Shown: positions 1-8,763, numbered from the stretch's first letter. The stretch is 46,804 nucleotides of DNA from Gammaproteobacteria bacterium (GCA_016179185.1 JACORW010000029.1:1-46804); one strand, 5' to 3'. Numbers and translations are program-made. The notes: a model not told the origin generated them from the letters alone.

Positions 1-73
1 AAAAGCTTGCATGCTACTCAAGGTGTTCGGGAATTGCTGAGACATGAGTGTTCGACAATTGCTGAGACATGCC

Positions 74-184
74 CCATAAGTCATAAGCTATAAGTGAAAA
101 GCAACAAGAGCTATAAGCCATAAGTCATAAGCTATAAGTGAAAAGCAACAAGAGCTACATGCCATAAGTCATAAGCTATAAGTA
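74..184. repeat. 44-bp direct repeat, about 2.5 copies
   Basis: The segment beginning CCATAAGTCATAAGC recurs at 74, 118 and 162, an exact 44-base period; the third copy is cut short. Each copy is itself made of a heptamer of the form (C/T)ATAAG(T/C) followed by a GAAAAGCAACAAGAGC spacer. An inverted, shorter version lies at about 247-280 next to the edd stop codon. A separate short repeat, ATTGCTGAGACATG, occurs at 33-46 and 58-71. No gene is visible in 1-280. It looks like ordinary intergenic tandem-repeat DNA that is prone to length change. Confidence 0.85.
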
Positions 185-280
185 AAGGCTGCGAACAACA
201 GTGAATCCAGTAAATACGGTGCGTGGACTTCGAGTTTCGTGTTTTCCTTATAGCTTATGGCTTATTGCTTATTGCTAGCT

Positions 281-2098
281 TCATTCGAGCCACTTTATCA
301 CCGACGCACCCTCCTCCGCCGAGCAGACGCTGTCCCGGAAATTCTGAAACAGATCCCGGCCGGTGCCGAACCGATTGCCGGCGAGATCGGCCTGTACGCA
401 TTCCCGCGCGGCGAATTCCCTCTCCGGCACCTTCGCTTCCAGCATGCCCCGCTCGGCATCGAGCCGGATCACGTCGCCGTCGCGCAATTTGCCAATCGGG
501 CCGCCCATCGCCGCCTCCGGGGTCAGGTGGATCGCGGCGGGCACACGGCCGGACGCGCCCGACATGCGCCCGTCCGTCACCATCGCGATGCGGTGACCGC
601 GACCCTGCAACACGCTCAATGGCGTCGTCAGTTTGTGCAGTTCCGGCATGCCGTTGGCCCGGGGCCCCTGGAAACGGATCACGGCCACGCAGTCGCGATC
701 CAGTTCACCGCGTTTGAAGGCGGCTTCCAGGTCCAGTTGGTCGTGAAAGATCCGGCACGGCGCTTCGATGACCCGGTTCCCCCGCGCCACCGCGGACACC
801 TTGATGACGCTGCGCCCGAGGTTGCCGTTCAATACCCGAATTCCGCCCTCGGGGTCGAACGCATTGGCGATCGGCCGCAGCACCTCGTCATTCCCGGAAT
901 CGCGCGCCACCGGGTACCAGTCCAGTTTGCCGTCCTCGAGAACCGGCTGTTGCGCATATTTCGACAAACCACCGCCCGCGACGGTCGAAATGTCCTCGTG
1001 CAGCAGACCGGCACCCAGGAGTTCGCGGATCAGGAACGCCATTCCGCCCGCGGCGTGGAAATGGTTCACGTCCAGGTCGCCGTTGGGGTAGATGCGCGTC
1101 AACAGCGGCACGGCGGCGGAGAGCCGATCGAAATCATCCCAGTTGATCTGGATCCCGGCGCTGCGGGCCATGGCGACCAGGTGCAGCGTGTGATTGGTGG
1201 ATCCACCGGTGGCCAGCAACCCGACGATGGCATTGACGACGGCCTTCTCATCCACGACCTGCGCCAGCGGCGTGTACTGATCGCCGAGGGACGTGATCTG
1301 TGCCACGCGCCGGGCGGCATCGCGGGTCAGCGCCGTGCGCAGCGGCGTGTTGGGATTGACGAAGGCTGCCCCGGGCAGCATCAGCCCCATCACCTCCATC
1401 ATCATCTGGTTGCTGTTGGCCGTGCCAAAAAACGTGCAGGTCCCGACCGTGTGGTAGGCCCGGGCCTCGGCCTCGAGCAGCTCATCCTTGCCGGCCTTGC
1501 CGGCGGCATAGCGCTTGCGCACTTCGGACTTTTCCGGATTGGACAGGCCGCTCGGCATCGGCCCGCCCGGCACGAAGATCACCGGCAGGTGCCCGAACGA
1601 CAGCGCGCCGATCAGAAGTCCCGGCACGATCTTGTCGCACACACCGAGACACAGCGCCCCGTCGAACATGTTGTGGCTGAGGGAAACGGCGGTGGCCATG
1701 GCAATCACGTCGCGGCTGAACAGCGACAGCTCCATGCCGGGCTGTCCCTGCGTGACGCCGTCGCACATCGCCGGCACGCCGCCGGCCACCTGCGCGGTGG
1801 CGCCCACTTCCCGCGCGGCCAGCTTGATCAGCGCGGGGTAGCCGCCGAGCGGCTGATGGGCGGACAGCATGTCATTGTAAGCCGTCACGATGCCGATGTT
1901 GGGCGCCGTGCCATGTCGCAGTTGCAGCTTGTCCTCGCGTTCCGCGGAGGCGAACCCGTGGGCCAGGTTGCCGCAGGAAATCTTGTTGCGTGCAGTACCG
2001 GCCTGCCGCGCCGCTTTCATCCGATCCAGATAAGCCGCCCGCGTCTTTCCGCTTCGCTGGATGATTTCCCGGGTAATCTGATCAATCACTGGATGCAT
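281..2098 (-). CDS. edd: phosphogluconate dehydratase (Entner-Doudoroff)
   Basis: Dehydrates 6-phosphogluconate to 2-keto-3-deoxy-6-phosphogluconate in the cytoplasm, the committed Entner-Doudoroff step. The protein is about 605 residues, normal for the family, and belongs to the IlvD/Edd iron-sulfur dehydratases. The conserved N-terminal block [17 protein letters not shown] and the cysteine-containing blocks [25 protein letters not shown] and [11 protein letters not shown] hold the cluster ligands. The C-terminal DGRMSGASG block is also present. I place the start at the ATG at 2098 because AGGAGG lies five bases upstream; a longer reading frame reaches 2125 without such a site. It is the last gene of the zwf-pgl-edd run, 14 bases after pgl. 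No KDPG aldolase (eda) is present in this window. Confidence 0.96.
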   Translation of the reverse strand: MHPVIDQITREIIQRSGKTRAAYLDRMKAARQAGTARNKISCGNLAHGFASAEREDKLQLRHGTAPNIGIVTAYNDMLSAHQPLGGYPALIKLAAREVGATAQVAGGVPAMCDGVTQGQPGMELSLFSRDVIAMATAVSLSHNMFDGALCLGVCDKIVPGLLIGALSFGHLPVIFVPGGPMPSGLSNPEKSEVRKRYAAGKAGKDELLEAEARAYHTVGTCTFFGTANSNQMMMEVMGLMLPGAAFVNPNTPLRTALTRDAARRVAQITSLGDQYTPLAQVVDEKAVVNAIVGLLATGGSTNHTLHLVAMARSAGIQINWDDFDRLSAAVPLLTRIYPNGDLDVNHFHAAGGMAFLIRELLGAGLLHEDISTVAGGGLSKYAQQPVLEDGKLDWYPVARDSGNDEVLRPIANAFDPEGGIRVLNGNLGRSVIKVSAVARGNRVIEAPCRIFHDQLDLEAAFKRGELDRDCVAVIRFQGPRANGMPELHKLTTPLSVLQGRGHRIAMVTDGRMSGASGRVPAAIHLTPEAAMGGPIGKLRDGDVIRLDAERGMLEAKVPEREFAARECVQADLAGNRFGTGRDLFQNFRDSVCSAEEGASVIKWLE

Positions 2099-2112
2099 GA
2101 GGACCTCCTGGA

Positions 2113-2826
2113 TCACGGCGCCCAATACACGCTGACGGGCGTGCCGGACTGCCGCAGTATGGCGCGCACGGGCATTTCATTTTCCGCGCCCGCGCCGCAC
2201 GCGCGATTGAACGCCGCGCGCTTGTCGTCTCCGGTAATGAGCAGATGAATGTGACGTACGCGGGCCAGCGCCGCAAACGTAAGGCTCATTCTCGGATGCG
2301 GGCCGGCAATCTCGGCGGACAGCGGCCGCACCGCCTTGCACAGCCGGTCGAAGCGCGGGTCCAGGGCATCATTCAGCGCCGCCGCCAGGGGAAACAACGA
2401 TGCCACGTGTCCGTCCCGGCCCATGCCCAGCATGCACAGCGCCGATTCCCACGGCATCGCGCAGAGCCGTTGATGGCATGCATGCTCGGCTGCCTCCGGC
2501 GTGTCGTTTCCCGCCTCGTAGAGCGGGATGAATCGGGCGGCGCCCGCCGCGCCACTCAGCAACTTCTCCCGGACCATTTTCTCGTTGCTGGCCTCGTGCA
2601 CGGGCGCTACCCAGCGCTCGTCGCTGAGCGTCACGGTGAGCCTGTGCCAGTCCAGCGCGGCCCCGGATAACCGTTCAAAAATGGGCGGTGCGGTGGTGCC
2701 ACCGGTGGCGACCAGACCTGCGGCTGGCACCTGGGCGAGCAGCCGGCCGAGGCCCGCCTCGACCTCGGCGGCAAGCGCCGCGTACATCTCCTCGCGGCTT
2801 CGGAACTCATGCCACTGATATGCCAT
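2113..2826 (-). CDS. pgl: 6-phosphogluconolactonase
   Basis: Hydrolyses 6-phosphogluconolactone to 6-phosphogluconate, linking zwf to edd. About 237 residues, typical of the NagB/SOL-type lactonase. The N-terminal [15 protein letters not shown] (phosphate-binding loop), the [11 protein letters not shown] block and the [12 protein letters not shown] block are clear family signatures. The ATG at 2826 is preceded by GGAG at good spacing; an in-frame TTG at 2847 lies almost on the zwf stop codon and is less likely. The gene follows zwf after 22 bases and precedes edd by 14, so the three are almost certainly co-transcribed. Confidence 0.95.
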   Translation of the reverse strand: MAYQWHEFRSREEMYAALAAEVEAGLGRLLAQVPAAGLVATGGTTAPPIFERLSGAALDWHRLTVTLSDERWVAPVHEASNEKMVREKLLSGAAGAARFIPLYEAGNDTPEAAEHACHQRLCAMPWESALCMLGMGRDGHVASLFPLAAALNDALDPRFDRLCKAVRPLSAEIAGPHPRMSLTFAALARVRHIHLLITGDDKRAAFNRACGAGAENEMPVRAILRQSGTPVSVYWAP

Positions 2827-2848
2827 TACCGTCTCCGGCGTGCTCAAT

Positions 2849-4327
2849 TCAGGAATCGAGCCAGGTATGCCCGAAGCGTTCCGTCAATGCAAACGACGCG
2901 GACGGCCCCCAGCTCCCGGCGCTGTAGGACTGCGGCGTCAGTCCCGCCGCCTGCCAGCCCGCAACGATCCCGTCGATCCAGCCCCATGCCGCCTCCACCT
3001 CGTCGCGGCGCACGAACAGCGTGCGGTTGCAGTGGATCGCATCCAGGATCAGGCGTTCGTAGGCAATGCCGCGCCGGTAATTGGGAAAGGCGTTGGTGCG
3101 GCTCAGGTTCAGCGGCAGCGCCTGCAACCGCGTGCCTTCCGAGGTCAGACCGGGAACCTTGTTCATCATCCACAGCGTGATCTCTTCCTCCGGCTGCAAA
3201 CGGATCATCAACTTGTTGGCGGTGAGATTGGACCCCGGCGGCAGCGCGAAGATCGAGTGCGGTACGTCGCGAAACTGGATGAAGATCTCGGTGTAGCGCT
3301 TCGGCATGCGCTTGCCGGTGCGCAGGTAGAACGGCACGCCGCGCCAGCGCCAGTTGTCGATCTCGGCGCGCAGTGCGACGAAGGTCTCGCAATTACTCGC
3401 CCGCCCGCCCTCCTCCTCGCTGTAGCCCGGTACCGGCTTGCCGTTGATCGCCCCGGCGGCATACTGGCCGCGCACGCTTTTCTGCCGGACCTCCGCGGCA
3501 TTCATCGGCCGCAGCGAGCGCAGGATCTTGAGCTTCTCGTCGCGAACCGCATGGGACTCCAGCACCACCGGCGGTTCCATGGCGACCAGGCACAGCAGTT
3601 GCAGCATGTGGTTCTGCACCATGTCACGCAGGGCGCCGCTTTCGTCATAGTAGGACCAGCGCCCCTCGACGCCCACGGTCTCGGCAATGGTGATCTGCAC
3701 GTGGTCAATGCCGTTACGGTTCCAGAGCGGCTCCAGCAGAGAGTTGGCAAAGCGCAGCGCCAACAGGTTCTGCACCGTCTCCTTGCCCAGGTAATGATCC
3801 ACGCGAAACACCGCGTCTTCGTCCACGGCCTCGGCGACCGCGCCGTTCACCTGCCGTGACGTCTGCAAGCTGAACCCGATCGGCTTTTCCAGTACCACGC
3901 GGCAATGCGGGCCCAGCAGGCCAGCGGCCTTCAGGTTGCGGCAGATGGAGCCGTACAGTTTCGGCGACACGGCCAGGTAATACAGCGTGGCATCGTCGGC
4001 CTTCATGCCGCAGCGCTGTCCCAGCCGCGTGTAGTCTTCCGGGCGCTCCAGCTCCATCGGGCAGGTCGCCAGGCGCGCGGCAAAACGCTGCCACACGTCG
4101 CCGTCAATGCCGGGCACGGAAGCATTGGCGCCAATGGCGCGCCGCAATTCTTCGCAGAAAGCTCCGGTCTCCGGGATGGCGCGGGCCGCCGCCACGATGG
4201 TCAGACCGTCGGGCAGCAGCCGATCCCGGTCCAGCAGGTACAAAGAAGGAAACAACATGCGCAACGACAGATCGCCGTTGCCGCCGAACAGCACGACGCG
4301 GGAGGAAACCCTGACCTGTTCGTCCAT
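2849..4327 (-). CDS. zwf: glucose-6-phosphate 1-dehydrogenase
   Basis: Oxidises glucose-6-phosphate to 6-phosphogluconolactone with NAD(P)+, feeding both the Entner-Doudoroff and pentose-phosphate routes. 492 residues, the standard bacterial length. The nucleotide-binding GGNGDLSLRMLFPSLY is at about residues 15-30 and the substrate-binding RVDHYLGKETVQN, with the catalytic-region His, at about 175-190. The ASP in the usual G-A-S-G-D-L motif is replaced here by GGNGDL, a known variation. First gene of zwf-pgl-edd; serC lies 15 bases upstream on the same strand, so all four genes may form one transcript. Confidence 0.96.
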   Translation of the reverse strand: MDEQVRVSSRVVLFGGNGDLSLRMLFPSLYLLDRDRLLPDGLTIVAAARAIPETGAFCEELRRAIGANASVPGIDGDVWQRFAARLATCPMELERPEDYTRLGQRCGMKADDATLYYLAVSPKLYGSICRNLKAAGLLGPHCRVVLEKPIGFSLQTSRQVNGAVAEAVDEDAVFRVDHYLGKETVQNLLALRFANSLLEPLWNRNGIDHVQITIAETVGVEGRWSYYDESGALRDMVQNHMLQLLCLVAMEPPVVLESHAVRDEKLKILRSLRPMNAAEVRQKSVRGQYAAGAINGKPVPGYSEEEGGRASNCETFVALRAEIDNWRWRGVPFYLRTGKRMPKRYTEIFIQFRDVPHSIFALPPGSNLTANKLMIRLQPEEEITLWMMNKVPGLTSEGTRLQALPLNLSRTNAFPNYRRGIAYERLILDAIHCNRTLFVRRDEVEAAWGWIDGIVAGWQAAGLTPQSYSAGSWGPSASFALTERFGHTWLDS

Positions 4328-4342
4328 AGCCCGCCCGTGCGG

Positions 4343-5425
4343 CTAACCGTACCGCGACTCGAATTCATTCATGAACTGCACCAAGCGATCAACGCCTGCC
4401 TCCGGCACCGCGTTGTACAGACTCGCCCGCATGCCGCCGACGGTGCGAAAGCCGTTCAGGTTCAACAAGCCGACTTTCTCCGCCTCCGACAGGAACACGG
4501 GATCCAGCGACTTGTCCGGCAACTGGAACGGCACATTCATCCATGAACGGCATTCCGGGCTCACCTTGTTGCGATAAAAATCGCCGGCGTCAATGGCGTC
4601 ATAGAGTTTCTGCGCCTTGCGCTGGTTTACCACCGCCATCGCTTCCGGTCCGCCCTGGGCCTTCAGCCAGTCGAACACCAGGTCGGCGAGATACCAGGCG
4701 AATGTCGGCGGGGTGTTGTACAGCGACGCATCCTTGTCCTGCACCGCGTAATTGAACGGGATCGGCGTCTCGGGCATCGCCTCGCCGAGCAGATCGCGGC
4801 GCACGATAACCACCGTGATCCCGGACGGGCCGATGTTCTTCTGGGCGCCGGCGTAGATGAGAGCGAACTTCGTCACGTCGAAGGGGCGCGACAGGATCGT
4901 GGAAGACATGTCCGCCACCAGCGGCACGTCGCCGGTGTCCGGGATCCAGTCGAATTCCAGGCCGCCGACGGTCTCGTTGGGCGTGTAGTGCACGTAGGCA
5001 GCGTTCGGATCCAGATCCCAGGTGGAGAACTCCGGGATCGAGGTGTGGTTGCCGGCGCTGGAGTCGGCGACCACGCGAACCTTGCCGTACTTTCCCGCCT
5101 GCTCGATGGCCTTGTCGGACCAGATCCCGGTGCGGACATAGTCGGCGGTGCCACGGCCGCGCAGCAGGTTCATGGGGATGACCGCGAACTGCGTACTGGC
5201 CCCGCCCTGGAGAAACAGCACCGCGTAGTCATCGGGGATGTGCATCAGGTCCCGCAGGCCGCGCTCCGCGTGGCGCGCGATGTCCTGGAACGTGGCGCTG
5301 CGATGGCTCATCTCCATGATCGAGGCGCCGCTTTTGCCCCAGTTCATCAACTCCTGCTGCGCCCGGGCCAGGACCGGTTCCGGCATGGCGGCCGGTCCGG
5401 CGCAAAAGTTGTACGCGCGTGTCAT
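4343..5425 (-). CDS. serC: phosphoserine aminotransferase
   Basis: PLP enzyme that converts 3-phosphohydroxypyruvate and glutamate to phosphoserine, and acts in pyridoxal phosphate synthesis. 360 residues, full length. It opens with the family signature YNFCAGPAAMPEPVL, and the PLP-lysine segment YAGAQKNIGPSG is present. GGGGGTG upstream of the ATG is a plausible ribosome binding site. It is closely spaced with zwf (15 bases), an unusual partner; coupling of serine synthesis with central carbon genes is only inferred from position. The 287 bases upstream (5426-5712) hold no convincing gene and probably contain its promoter. Confidence 0.96.
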   Translation of the reverse strand: MTRAYNFCAGPAAMPEPVLARAQQELMNWGKSGASIMEMSHRSATFQDIARHAERGLRDLMHIPDDYAVLFLQGGASTQFAVIPMNLLRGRGTADYVRTGIWSDKAIEQAGKYGKVRVVADSSAGNHTSIPEFSTWDLDPNAAYVHYTPNETVGGLEFDWIPDTGDVPLVADMSSTILSRPFDVTKFALIYAGAQKNIGPSGITVVIVRRDLLGEAMPETPIPFNYAVQDKDASLYNTPPTFAWYLADLVFDWLKAQGGPEAMAVVNQRKAQKLYDAIDAGDFYRNKVSPECRSWMNVPFQLPDKSLDPVFLSEAEKVGLLNLNGFRTVGGMRASLYNAVPEAGVDRLVQFMNEFESRYG

Positions 5426-5712
5426 TGGTTCACCCCCGTGTCCTTGTCCGCGTAGCGGACCGCGCCGGAAGCGGCTGCAATAGCTCCCGAAAGCGCGCCC
5501 CGAGTCAAAAGCAGATTGTCAGCGTGTCGGAGGGAATTTTCAAATGACGTTCAGGTTTCCGGGGAAACGTCGTGCCACCCAACCCGTATTCGCGCCGTTT
5601 CTGCCCATGCTGGTTCGGATCGCCGGTCTGGTCTGCATGTCGGAACAGACACCTTGGTCTCGCCTTGACTTCGTCCCAAGCGCAGGCCGGGATTTGGCGT
5701 ATCACCGCCGCA

Positions 5713-6153
5713 TCAGTCGTGTCGGTCATCTCCGATACAGGTGCCGGCCAACAACATGCCGATGTAGGTCTGGTAATAGAACGGCTTTGCGTCGCCCGCG
5801 AAGTTCTCGTTTATCTGCAGCACTGCAAACTCCCCCGTATTCTCAAAAATCGATATGGACTTGAAGGGATGGTTCTTGTCGCCATGGCTCAGGACTTTTG
5901 GGCTGTTGTTTGCATCAAAATTTTTCAGGCGCGCCTTCAATGCCGTGGTGCTGATCACCTTGCCCTGGTCACGGTCAACCACGAATTGTCGCTCCAGGTA
6001 GAAATTCTCCCATTCGTGCGTCGCATACTGCCCGGAGTCAGTCAGCCCCAGGACGCTGTTGACGGTGCAGACATACTGGGCGGCAATGGCAGGCGTTGGC
6101 GACAGAACAAATGACGAGAGAAACAATCTCGAAATGACGCCGCAGCGGTTCAT
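5713..6153 (-). CDS. secreted hypothetical protein
   Basis: I do not recognise the family. The protein is about 146 residues and starts with a clear signal peptide (positively charged MNRC...SR, hydrophobic LFLSSFVLSP, and a probable cleavage after TPAIA-A), so it is probably periplasmic or exported. The mature part has two cysteines, one near the start (YVCTV) and one near the end (GTCIG), that could form one disulfide. The ATG at 6153 is chosen because GAGGAAAC precedes it and the signal peptide begins there; the frame is open further upstream but without signal-peptide character. It stands alone between serC and the toxin-antitoxin block. Confidence 0.7.
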   Translation of the reverse strand: MNRCGVISRLFLSSFVLSPTPAIAAQYVCTVNSVLGLTDSGQYATHEWENFYLERQFVVDRDQGKVISTTALKARLKNFDANNSPKVLSHGDKNHPFKSISIFENTGEFAVLQINENFAGDAKPFYYQTYIGMLLAGTCIGDDRHD

Positions 6154-6268
6154 GGTGGTTTCCTCAAGTGATACATCATGCAAAGGCTGCAGATTATAAA
6201 CACGCCCGGGCCAACGACCATGCAAGCACAAGAACGACAAGGCCCGGGCGAGAAAGGCTGTGTGATCT

Positions 6269-6300
6269 ACATGGCGTGCCCGGAGTGATTGACTCGCGGC
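6269..6300 (+). repeat. partial copy of TA-spacer repeat (copy 1)
   Basis: Resembles the first 30 bases of the fuller copy at 8764: both read ATGGCG(T/C)GCCCGGAG(T/A)GATTGAC(T/G)CGCG. It lies at the left edge of the first toxin-antitoxin pair. Resemblance becomes weak after about 6300. Confidence 0.55.
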
Positions 6301-6348
6301 TTTCCCGCTGCGCGGCCCTGCTTCGCTCGATACTTCGCAATGGCCACA

Positions 6349-6654
6349 TTACGCTGCGCGTTTTTCTTTCGGTACCACTGCGAGCCGGAGACCCGATGCG
6401 GCAAGAACCGCGATCAGGCTGCGTAGTTCCGGATTGCCGGTTTTTGAAAGCATTCGATAAGTGGCTTCGCGCGTGAGCTTCGCTTTCCGCGCCACCTTTG
6501 CGATGCCTCCTTGCGCTTGGGCCACATGGCGCAGTGCTAACATGATTACGGCTTGATCTCCATCCTCAATGGCCGCTTCAATGTGTGCAGCCGCCTCCTC
6601 AGGGTCCTTCAGCCTTTCTATCAACCACTCGGTGTAGGACGCGGTCGGCGGCAC
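6349..6654 (-). CDS. antitoxin, HTH addiction-module antidote family (pair 1)
   Basis: About 101-residue DNA-binding antitoxin of the 'addiction module antidote protein' type, partner of the toxin immediately upstream. Hallmarks are YTEWLIERLKDPEEAAAHI at the N terminus and the helix-turn-helix GGIAKVARKAKLTREATYRML, ending SLIAVLAASGLRLAVV. The frame is open back to an ATG at 6747, but that start lies deep inside the toxin gene and would add 31 unrelated residues. The GTG at 6654 has AAGGAAGG seven bases upstream and gives the usual family length, so I prefer it. It still overlaps the toxin 3' end by 56 bases in another frame, so translation of the two is probably coupled. Confidence 0.85.
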   Translation of the reverse strand: MPPTASYTEWLIERLKDPEEAAAHIEAAIEDGDQAVIMLALRHVAQAQGGIAKVARKAKLTREATYRMLSKTGNPELRSLIAVLAASGLRLAVVPKEKRAA

Positions 6655-6994
6655 CTGCTGTGCCTTCCTTCTTTGCGCGGGCTTTGTAGTCTTTGAAATA
6701 GCGTTTCGCACGTTCAATATCCTCGAATTGTGTATTCTTGTTTCCACCGCACAGAAGAAGCACTACGACTCTTCCCATGCATGCGTAGTAAACGCGATAA
6801 CCTGGGCCCCAATCGATGCGCAGTTCCATGACTCCCTCGCCGACCGACCTCGTATCCCCGAAGTTGCCAAGTTCGATTCTGTACAATCGCATATCGACCT
6901 TGGCACGTGTCCGGGCATCCTTCAGGCACTCCACCCATTCCACGAATGGTTTGCGGCCGGCAACCGTTTTGTAATAGTGGAGTTCCCTCTCCAT
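6599..6994 (-). CDS. toxin, RelE/HigB-like addiction-module killer (pair 1)
   Basis: Predicted ribosome-dependent mRNA interferase of the RelE superfamily (Gp49-like/HigB type). The core FVEWVECLKDARTRAKVDMRLYRIELGNFGD, the block GVMELRIDWGPGYRVYYA and the closing ERAKRYFKDYKA are typical. The usual protein is about 100-110 residues; here it runs to 131, with about 20 extra C-terminal residues encoded where the gene overlaps its antitoxin. TACAAT lies only about ten bases before the ATG and no good ribosome binding site is visible, so a leaderless transcript is possible (inference). Confidence 0.85.
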   Translation of the reverse strand: MERELHYYKTVAGRKPFVEWVECLKDARTRAKVDMRLYRIELGNFGDTRSVGEGVMELRIDWGPGYRVYYACMGRVVVLLLCGGNKNTQFEDIERAKRYFKDYKARAKKEGTAGAADRVLHRVVDRKAEGP

Positions 6995-7036
6995 GCAGGA
7001 GATTGTAACTTATATATTACATCGCGGGCAACGCCC

Positions 7037-7116
7037 GGAAGTACTTTTCGCCCGTGTCGCTCGCCCTGCGGGCGCACTTCGGGCGTCCCAATCGTCTGTC
7101 CTGACGATGGATCGAA
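7037..7116 (+). repeat. TA-spacer repeat (copy 2)
   Basis: Aligns with the copy at 8764 from GCCCGGA through TCGCCCTGCGGG and GTCCCAATCGTC to GATCGAAC. The hairpin CAATCGTC-TGTCCT-GACGATGG is matched by CAATTGTC-TTTCCT-GACGATTG in copy 4, so the stem is kept although bases differ. It sits between pairs 1 and 2. Confidence 0.6.
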
Positions 7117-7162
7117 CTTCGGCAAGCTGGCCACGCTATTCCTTTTTAGGTATAATTGCCAA

Positions 7163-7555
7163 GTGAAGGGATGGGCACGAACGAAACCGAGGCGGTTCGA
7201 ATGGATCGGGAGCTCGAAGAAGGACCTCAAGAAACTGCCGGAGGAAGTCGTGCAAGTTTTCGGCTATGCGCTCTACTTGGCGCAAATCGGACAGCAACAT
7301 GAACAGGCCAGGCCGCTGCGGGGCTTCGGTTCTGCGGGCGTTCTCGAGATTGTGGATGACTGGCGAGGCGACACCTATCGCGTCGTGTACACAGTCCGCC
7401 ATATCGTGCGGGTGTTCGTGTTGCACGTGTTTCAGAAGAAGTCAAAGTCCGGGGTCGCGACGCCGAAAGCTGATTTGGATTTGATCAAGCGAAGACTGAA
7501 GGTGGCCGACCGGCGCGCCGAGGAACTGAAAGATGAAGAAACGCAAAGTCACTGA
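7163..7555 (+). CDS. toxin, Gp49-like/HigB RelE-superfamily (pair 2)
   Basis: About 130-residue predicted mRNA-interferase toxin. The signature runs FEWIGSSKKDLKKLPEEV, then RPLRGFGSAGVLEI, DTYRVVYTVRH, VLHVFQKKSKSG and TPKADLDLIKRRL, the standard order for the phage Gp49-like (DUF891) family. The frame is open far upstream, but homology starts only at about residue 5 of the version beginning at GTG 7163. TATAAT lies at 7151-7156, so transcription could start close to the GTG, giving a leaderless message; this is inference. The antitoxin starts inside its 3' end (23-base overlap). Confidence 0.85.
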   Translation: MKGWARTKPRRFEWIGSSKKDLKKLPEEVVQVFGYALYLAQIGQQHEQARPLRGFGSAGVLEIVDDWRGDTYRVVYTVRHIVRVFVLHVFQKKSKSGVATPKADLDLIKRRLKVADRRAEELKDEETQSH

Positions 7556-7877
7556 AAGGCATCAAATTCACGAAGGCAGCGGGAACGTGTACCGCGACCT
7601 CGGCTATCCTGACGCGGAAGAAATGTTTGTCAAGGCACAGCTCGTTCGTAAGATCAGCGACATCATCCGCAGTAAAGGATTGACTCAGGTGGAAGCGGCC
7701 AGGATTCTCGGTCTTACCCAACCGAAGCTGTCGGGCATCCTTCGCGGGCAATTCCGGGGGATCTCCGAGCGGAAGTTAATTGATTGCCTGACCAGTCTGG
7801 GGCGGGACGTCGAGATCGTTGTGAAGGACGCAACCCAGCGTCGCGCGAACGGCAAGCTGACTGTGGTGTTCGCGTGA
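7533..7877 (+). CDS. antitoxin, XRE/HTH_37 family (pair 2)
   Basis: 114-residue helix-turn-helix antitoxin that pairs with the Gp49-like toxin before it. The N terminus HEGSGNVYRDLGYPDAEEMFVK is the family hallmark and the HTH is LTQVEAARILGLTQPKLSGIL. GAGG precedes the ATG at good spacing. Expected to bind the toxin and repress its own promoter, as is usual for type II systems. Closely related in layout and N-terminal sequence to the antitoxin at 13342-13665, so the two pairs belong to the same family. Confidence 0.9.
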   Translation: MKKRKVTERHQIHEGSGNVYRDLGYPDAEEMFVKAQLVRKISDIIRSKGLTQVEAARILGLTQPKLSGILRGQFRGISERKLIDCLTSLGRDVEIVVKDATQRRANGKLTVVFA

Positions 7878-7933
7878 TCGCTTTAGGAGCAGCCATCACC
7901 TGGGCGCCAGATAGTCCGAAGAAACCCGGCAGG

Positions 7934-7984
7934 TTAATTGGTCGAACTGGATTGGTTTGTCGGGAGTTCGAATCCCGGCATCCG
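7934..7984 (+). repeat. TA-spacer repeat, 3' part (copy 3)
   Basis: Matches the 3' end of copy 4: ATTGGTCGAACTGGATT then GTTTGTC(G/A)GGAGTTCGAAT(C/T)CCGGCA. The end folds as an 8-bp stem TGTCGGGA/TCCCGGCA with loop GTTCGAA, which mimics a tRNA T-arm but has no tRNA around it. It sits between pairs 2 and 3. Confidence 0.6.
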
Positions 7985-8051
7985 ATCCCCGGAACTGAGT
8001 TAGTCGCGCCGTAAGCCACAGAGGCGGATTGAATCTCCTGCCTGACACCCT

Positions 8052-8348
8052 TCAGCCAGTTTTGCGCAACGGCGGAACCCTTTCCCTGCCTCGCAAGAGG
8101 TGCCAGAGGTCCCAGTCCCGCTGCAGGTTCATCCAGAATTCCGGACCGGTCCGCAGCGCCTCGCCGAAGGCCAGCGCTGATTCGGCGGAAACACCGCGCC
8201 TGCCGTTGACGATCTCATTCAAGCGCGCGTAGGTCCAACCCAGGTGTGCCGCGAACTTCCTCTGGCTGACACCCATGGGCTCCAGGTATTCCCGGATCAA
8301 CATCTCGCCAGGATGAGTCGGTGGCCTCTTTTTCGGCAATGTGCGCAT
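8052..8348 (-). CDS. higA: antitoxin HigA, XRE family (pair 3)
   Basis: About 98-residue HigA/VapI-type antitoxin. The motif PPTHPGEMLIREYLEPMGVSQ, the HTH around KFAAHLGWTYARLNEIVNGRR and the closing ALAFGEALRTGPEFWMNLQ are diagnostic. Start taken at ATG 8348; a TTG at 8360 would overlap the HigB stop codon by a few bases. Located directly after the toxin gene in the usual higB-higA order and expected to bind the operator upstream of higB. Confidence 0.92.
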   Translation of the reverse strand: MRTLPKKRPPTHPGEMLIREYLEPMGVSQRKFAAHLGWTYARLNEIVNGRRGVSAESALAFGEALRTGPEFWMNLQRDWDLWHLLRGRERVPPLRKTG

Positions 8349-8356
8349 GGTCTGTT

Positions 8357-8650
8357 TCAATCGTGATAATCAACAATCTGAACGTTCACAGCATCCCTTC
8401 CTTCCGACTGGAACATTACCCGCCACTGGCTGTTTACCCTGACGCTCCAAAAATGCTGCAGTCGACCTCCCAGTTTCTCCAGTCTGTTGCCCGGCGACTT
8501 TCGCAGAACATCTGGGCTGTTTGCCGCATTGATCTGGTCGAGTAGCCTGCGAATTCTTGGATGCAGGGTCACTGGCAGCTTGCGAGAGTGCCGCGTATCG
8601 ACACCGTCGTATATGTCTCGCGTAGCCCGGCCGATGAAGTTCCCTATCAT
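8357..8650 (-). CDS. higB: toxin HigB, RelE superfamily (pair 3)
   Basis: About 97-residue HigB toxin, a ribosome-dependent mRNA endonuclease. Family signatures are RHSRKLPVTLHPRIRRLLDQI, GNRLEKLGGRLQHFWSVRVN and SQWRVMFQ...VQIVDYHD. The ATG at 8650 is preferred over a TTG at 8656. No clear ribosome binding site precedes it, so a leaderless message is possible. Upstream is a perfect inverted repeat that probably is the autoregulatory operator. The gene ends next to the higA start, allowing coupling. Confidence 0.92.
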   Translation of the reverse strand: MIGNFIGRATRDIYDGVDTRHSRKLPVTLHPRIRRLLDQINAANSPDVLRKSPGNRLEKLGGRLQHFWSVRVNSQWRVMFQSEGRDAVNVQIVDYHD

Positions 8651-8657
8651 GGCCAAG

Positions 8658-8680
8658 ACTATATCGAAGAGCGATATAGT
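8658..8680. promoter_or_regulatory. probable HigBA operator (perfect palindrome)
   Basis: ACTATATCG-AAGAG-CGATATAGT is a perfect 9-bp inverted repeat with a 5-base spacer, 8 bases upstream of higB. Position and symmetry fit a HigA dimer site overlapping the promoter. Confidence 0.65.
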
Positions 8681-8763
8681 GTGTCATGACCCGAACGGAG
8701 TATCCAGTTCCGTCACTTTTGGGATGGAAAGATCCGCGTGAAACCGGCCTTTTGTTTTGAAGT

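Noticed and set aside
74-184. CRISPR array
   Set aside because: Repeats are adjacent tandem copies without unique spacers, and no cas genes are present.
257-2248. Long plus-strand reading frame over edd
   Set aside because: Shadow of edd/pgl on the other strand; composition lacks protein-family features and the minus frame is an unambiguous enzyme.
5505-5729. Possible 74-residue minus-strand gene upstream of serC
   Set aside because: No ribosome binding site or motif; overlaps the 3' end of the neighbouring secreted-protein gene.
7960-7984. tRNA-like T-arm (GTTCGAA loop) near 7970, also 8875
   Set aside because: No acceptor stem, D-arm or anticodon arm; it is one hairpin of the TA-spacer repeat.
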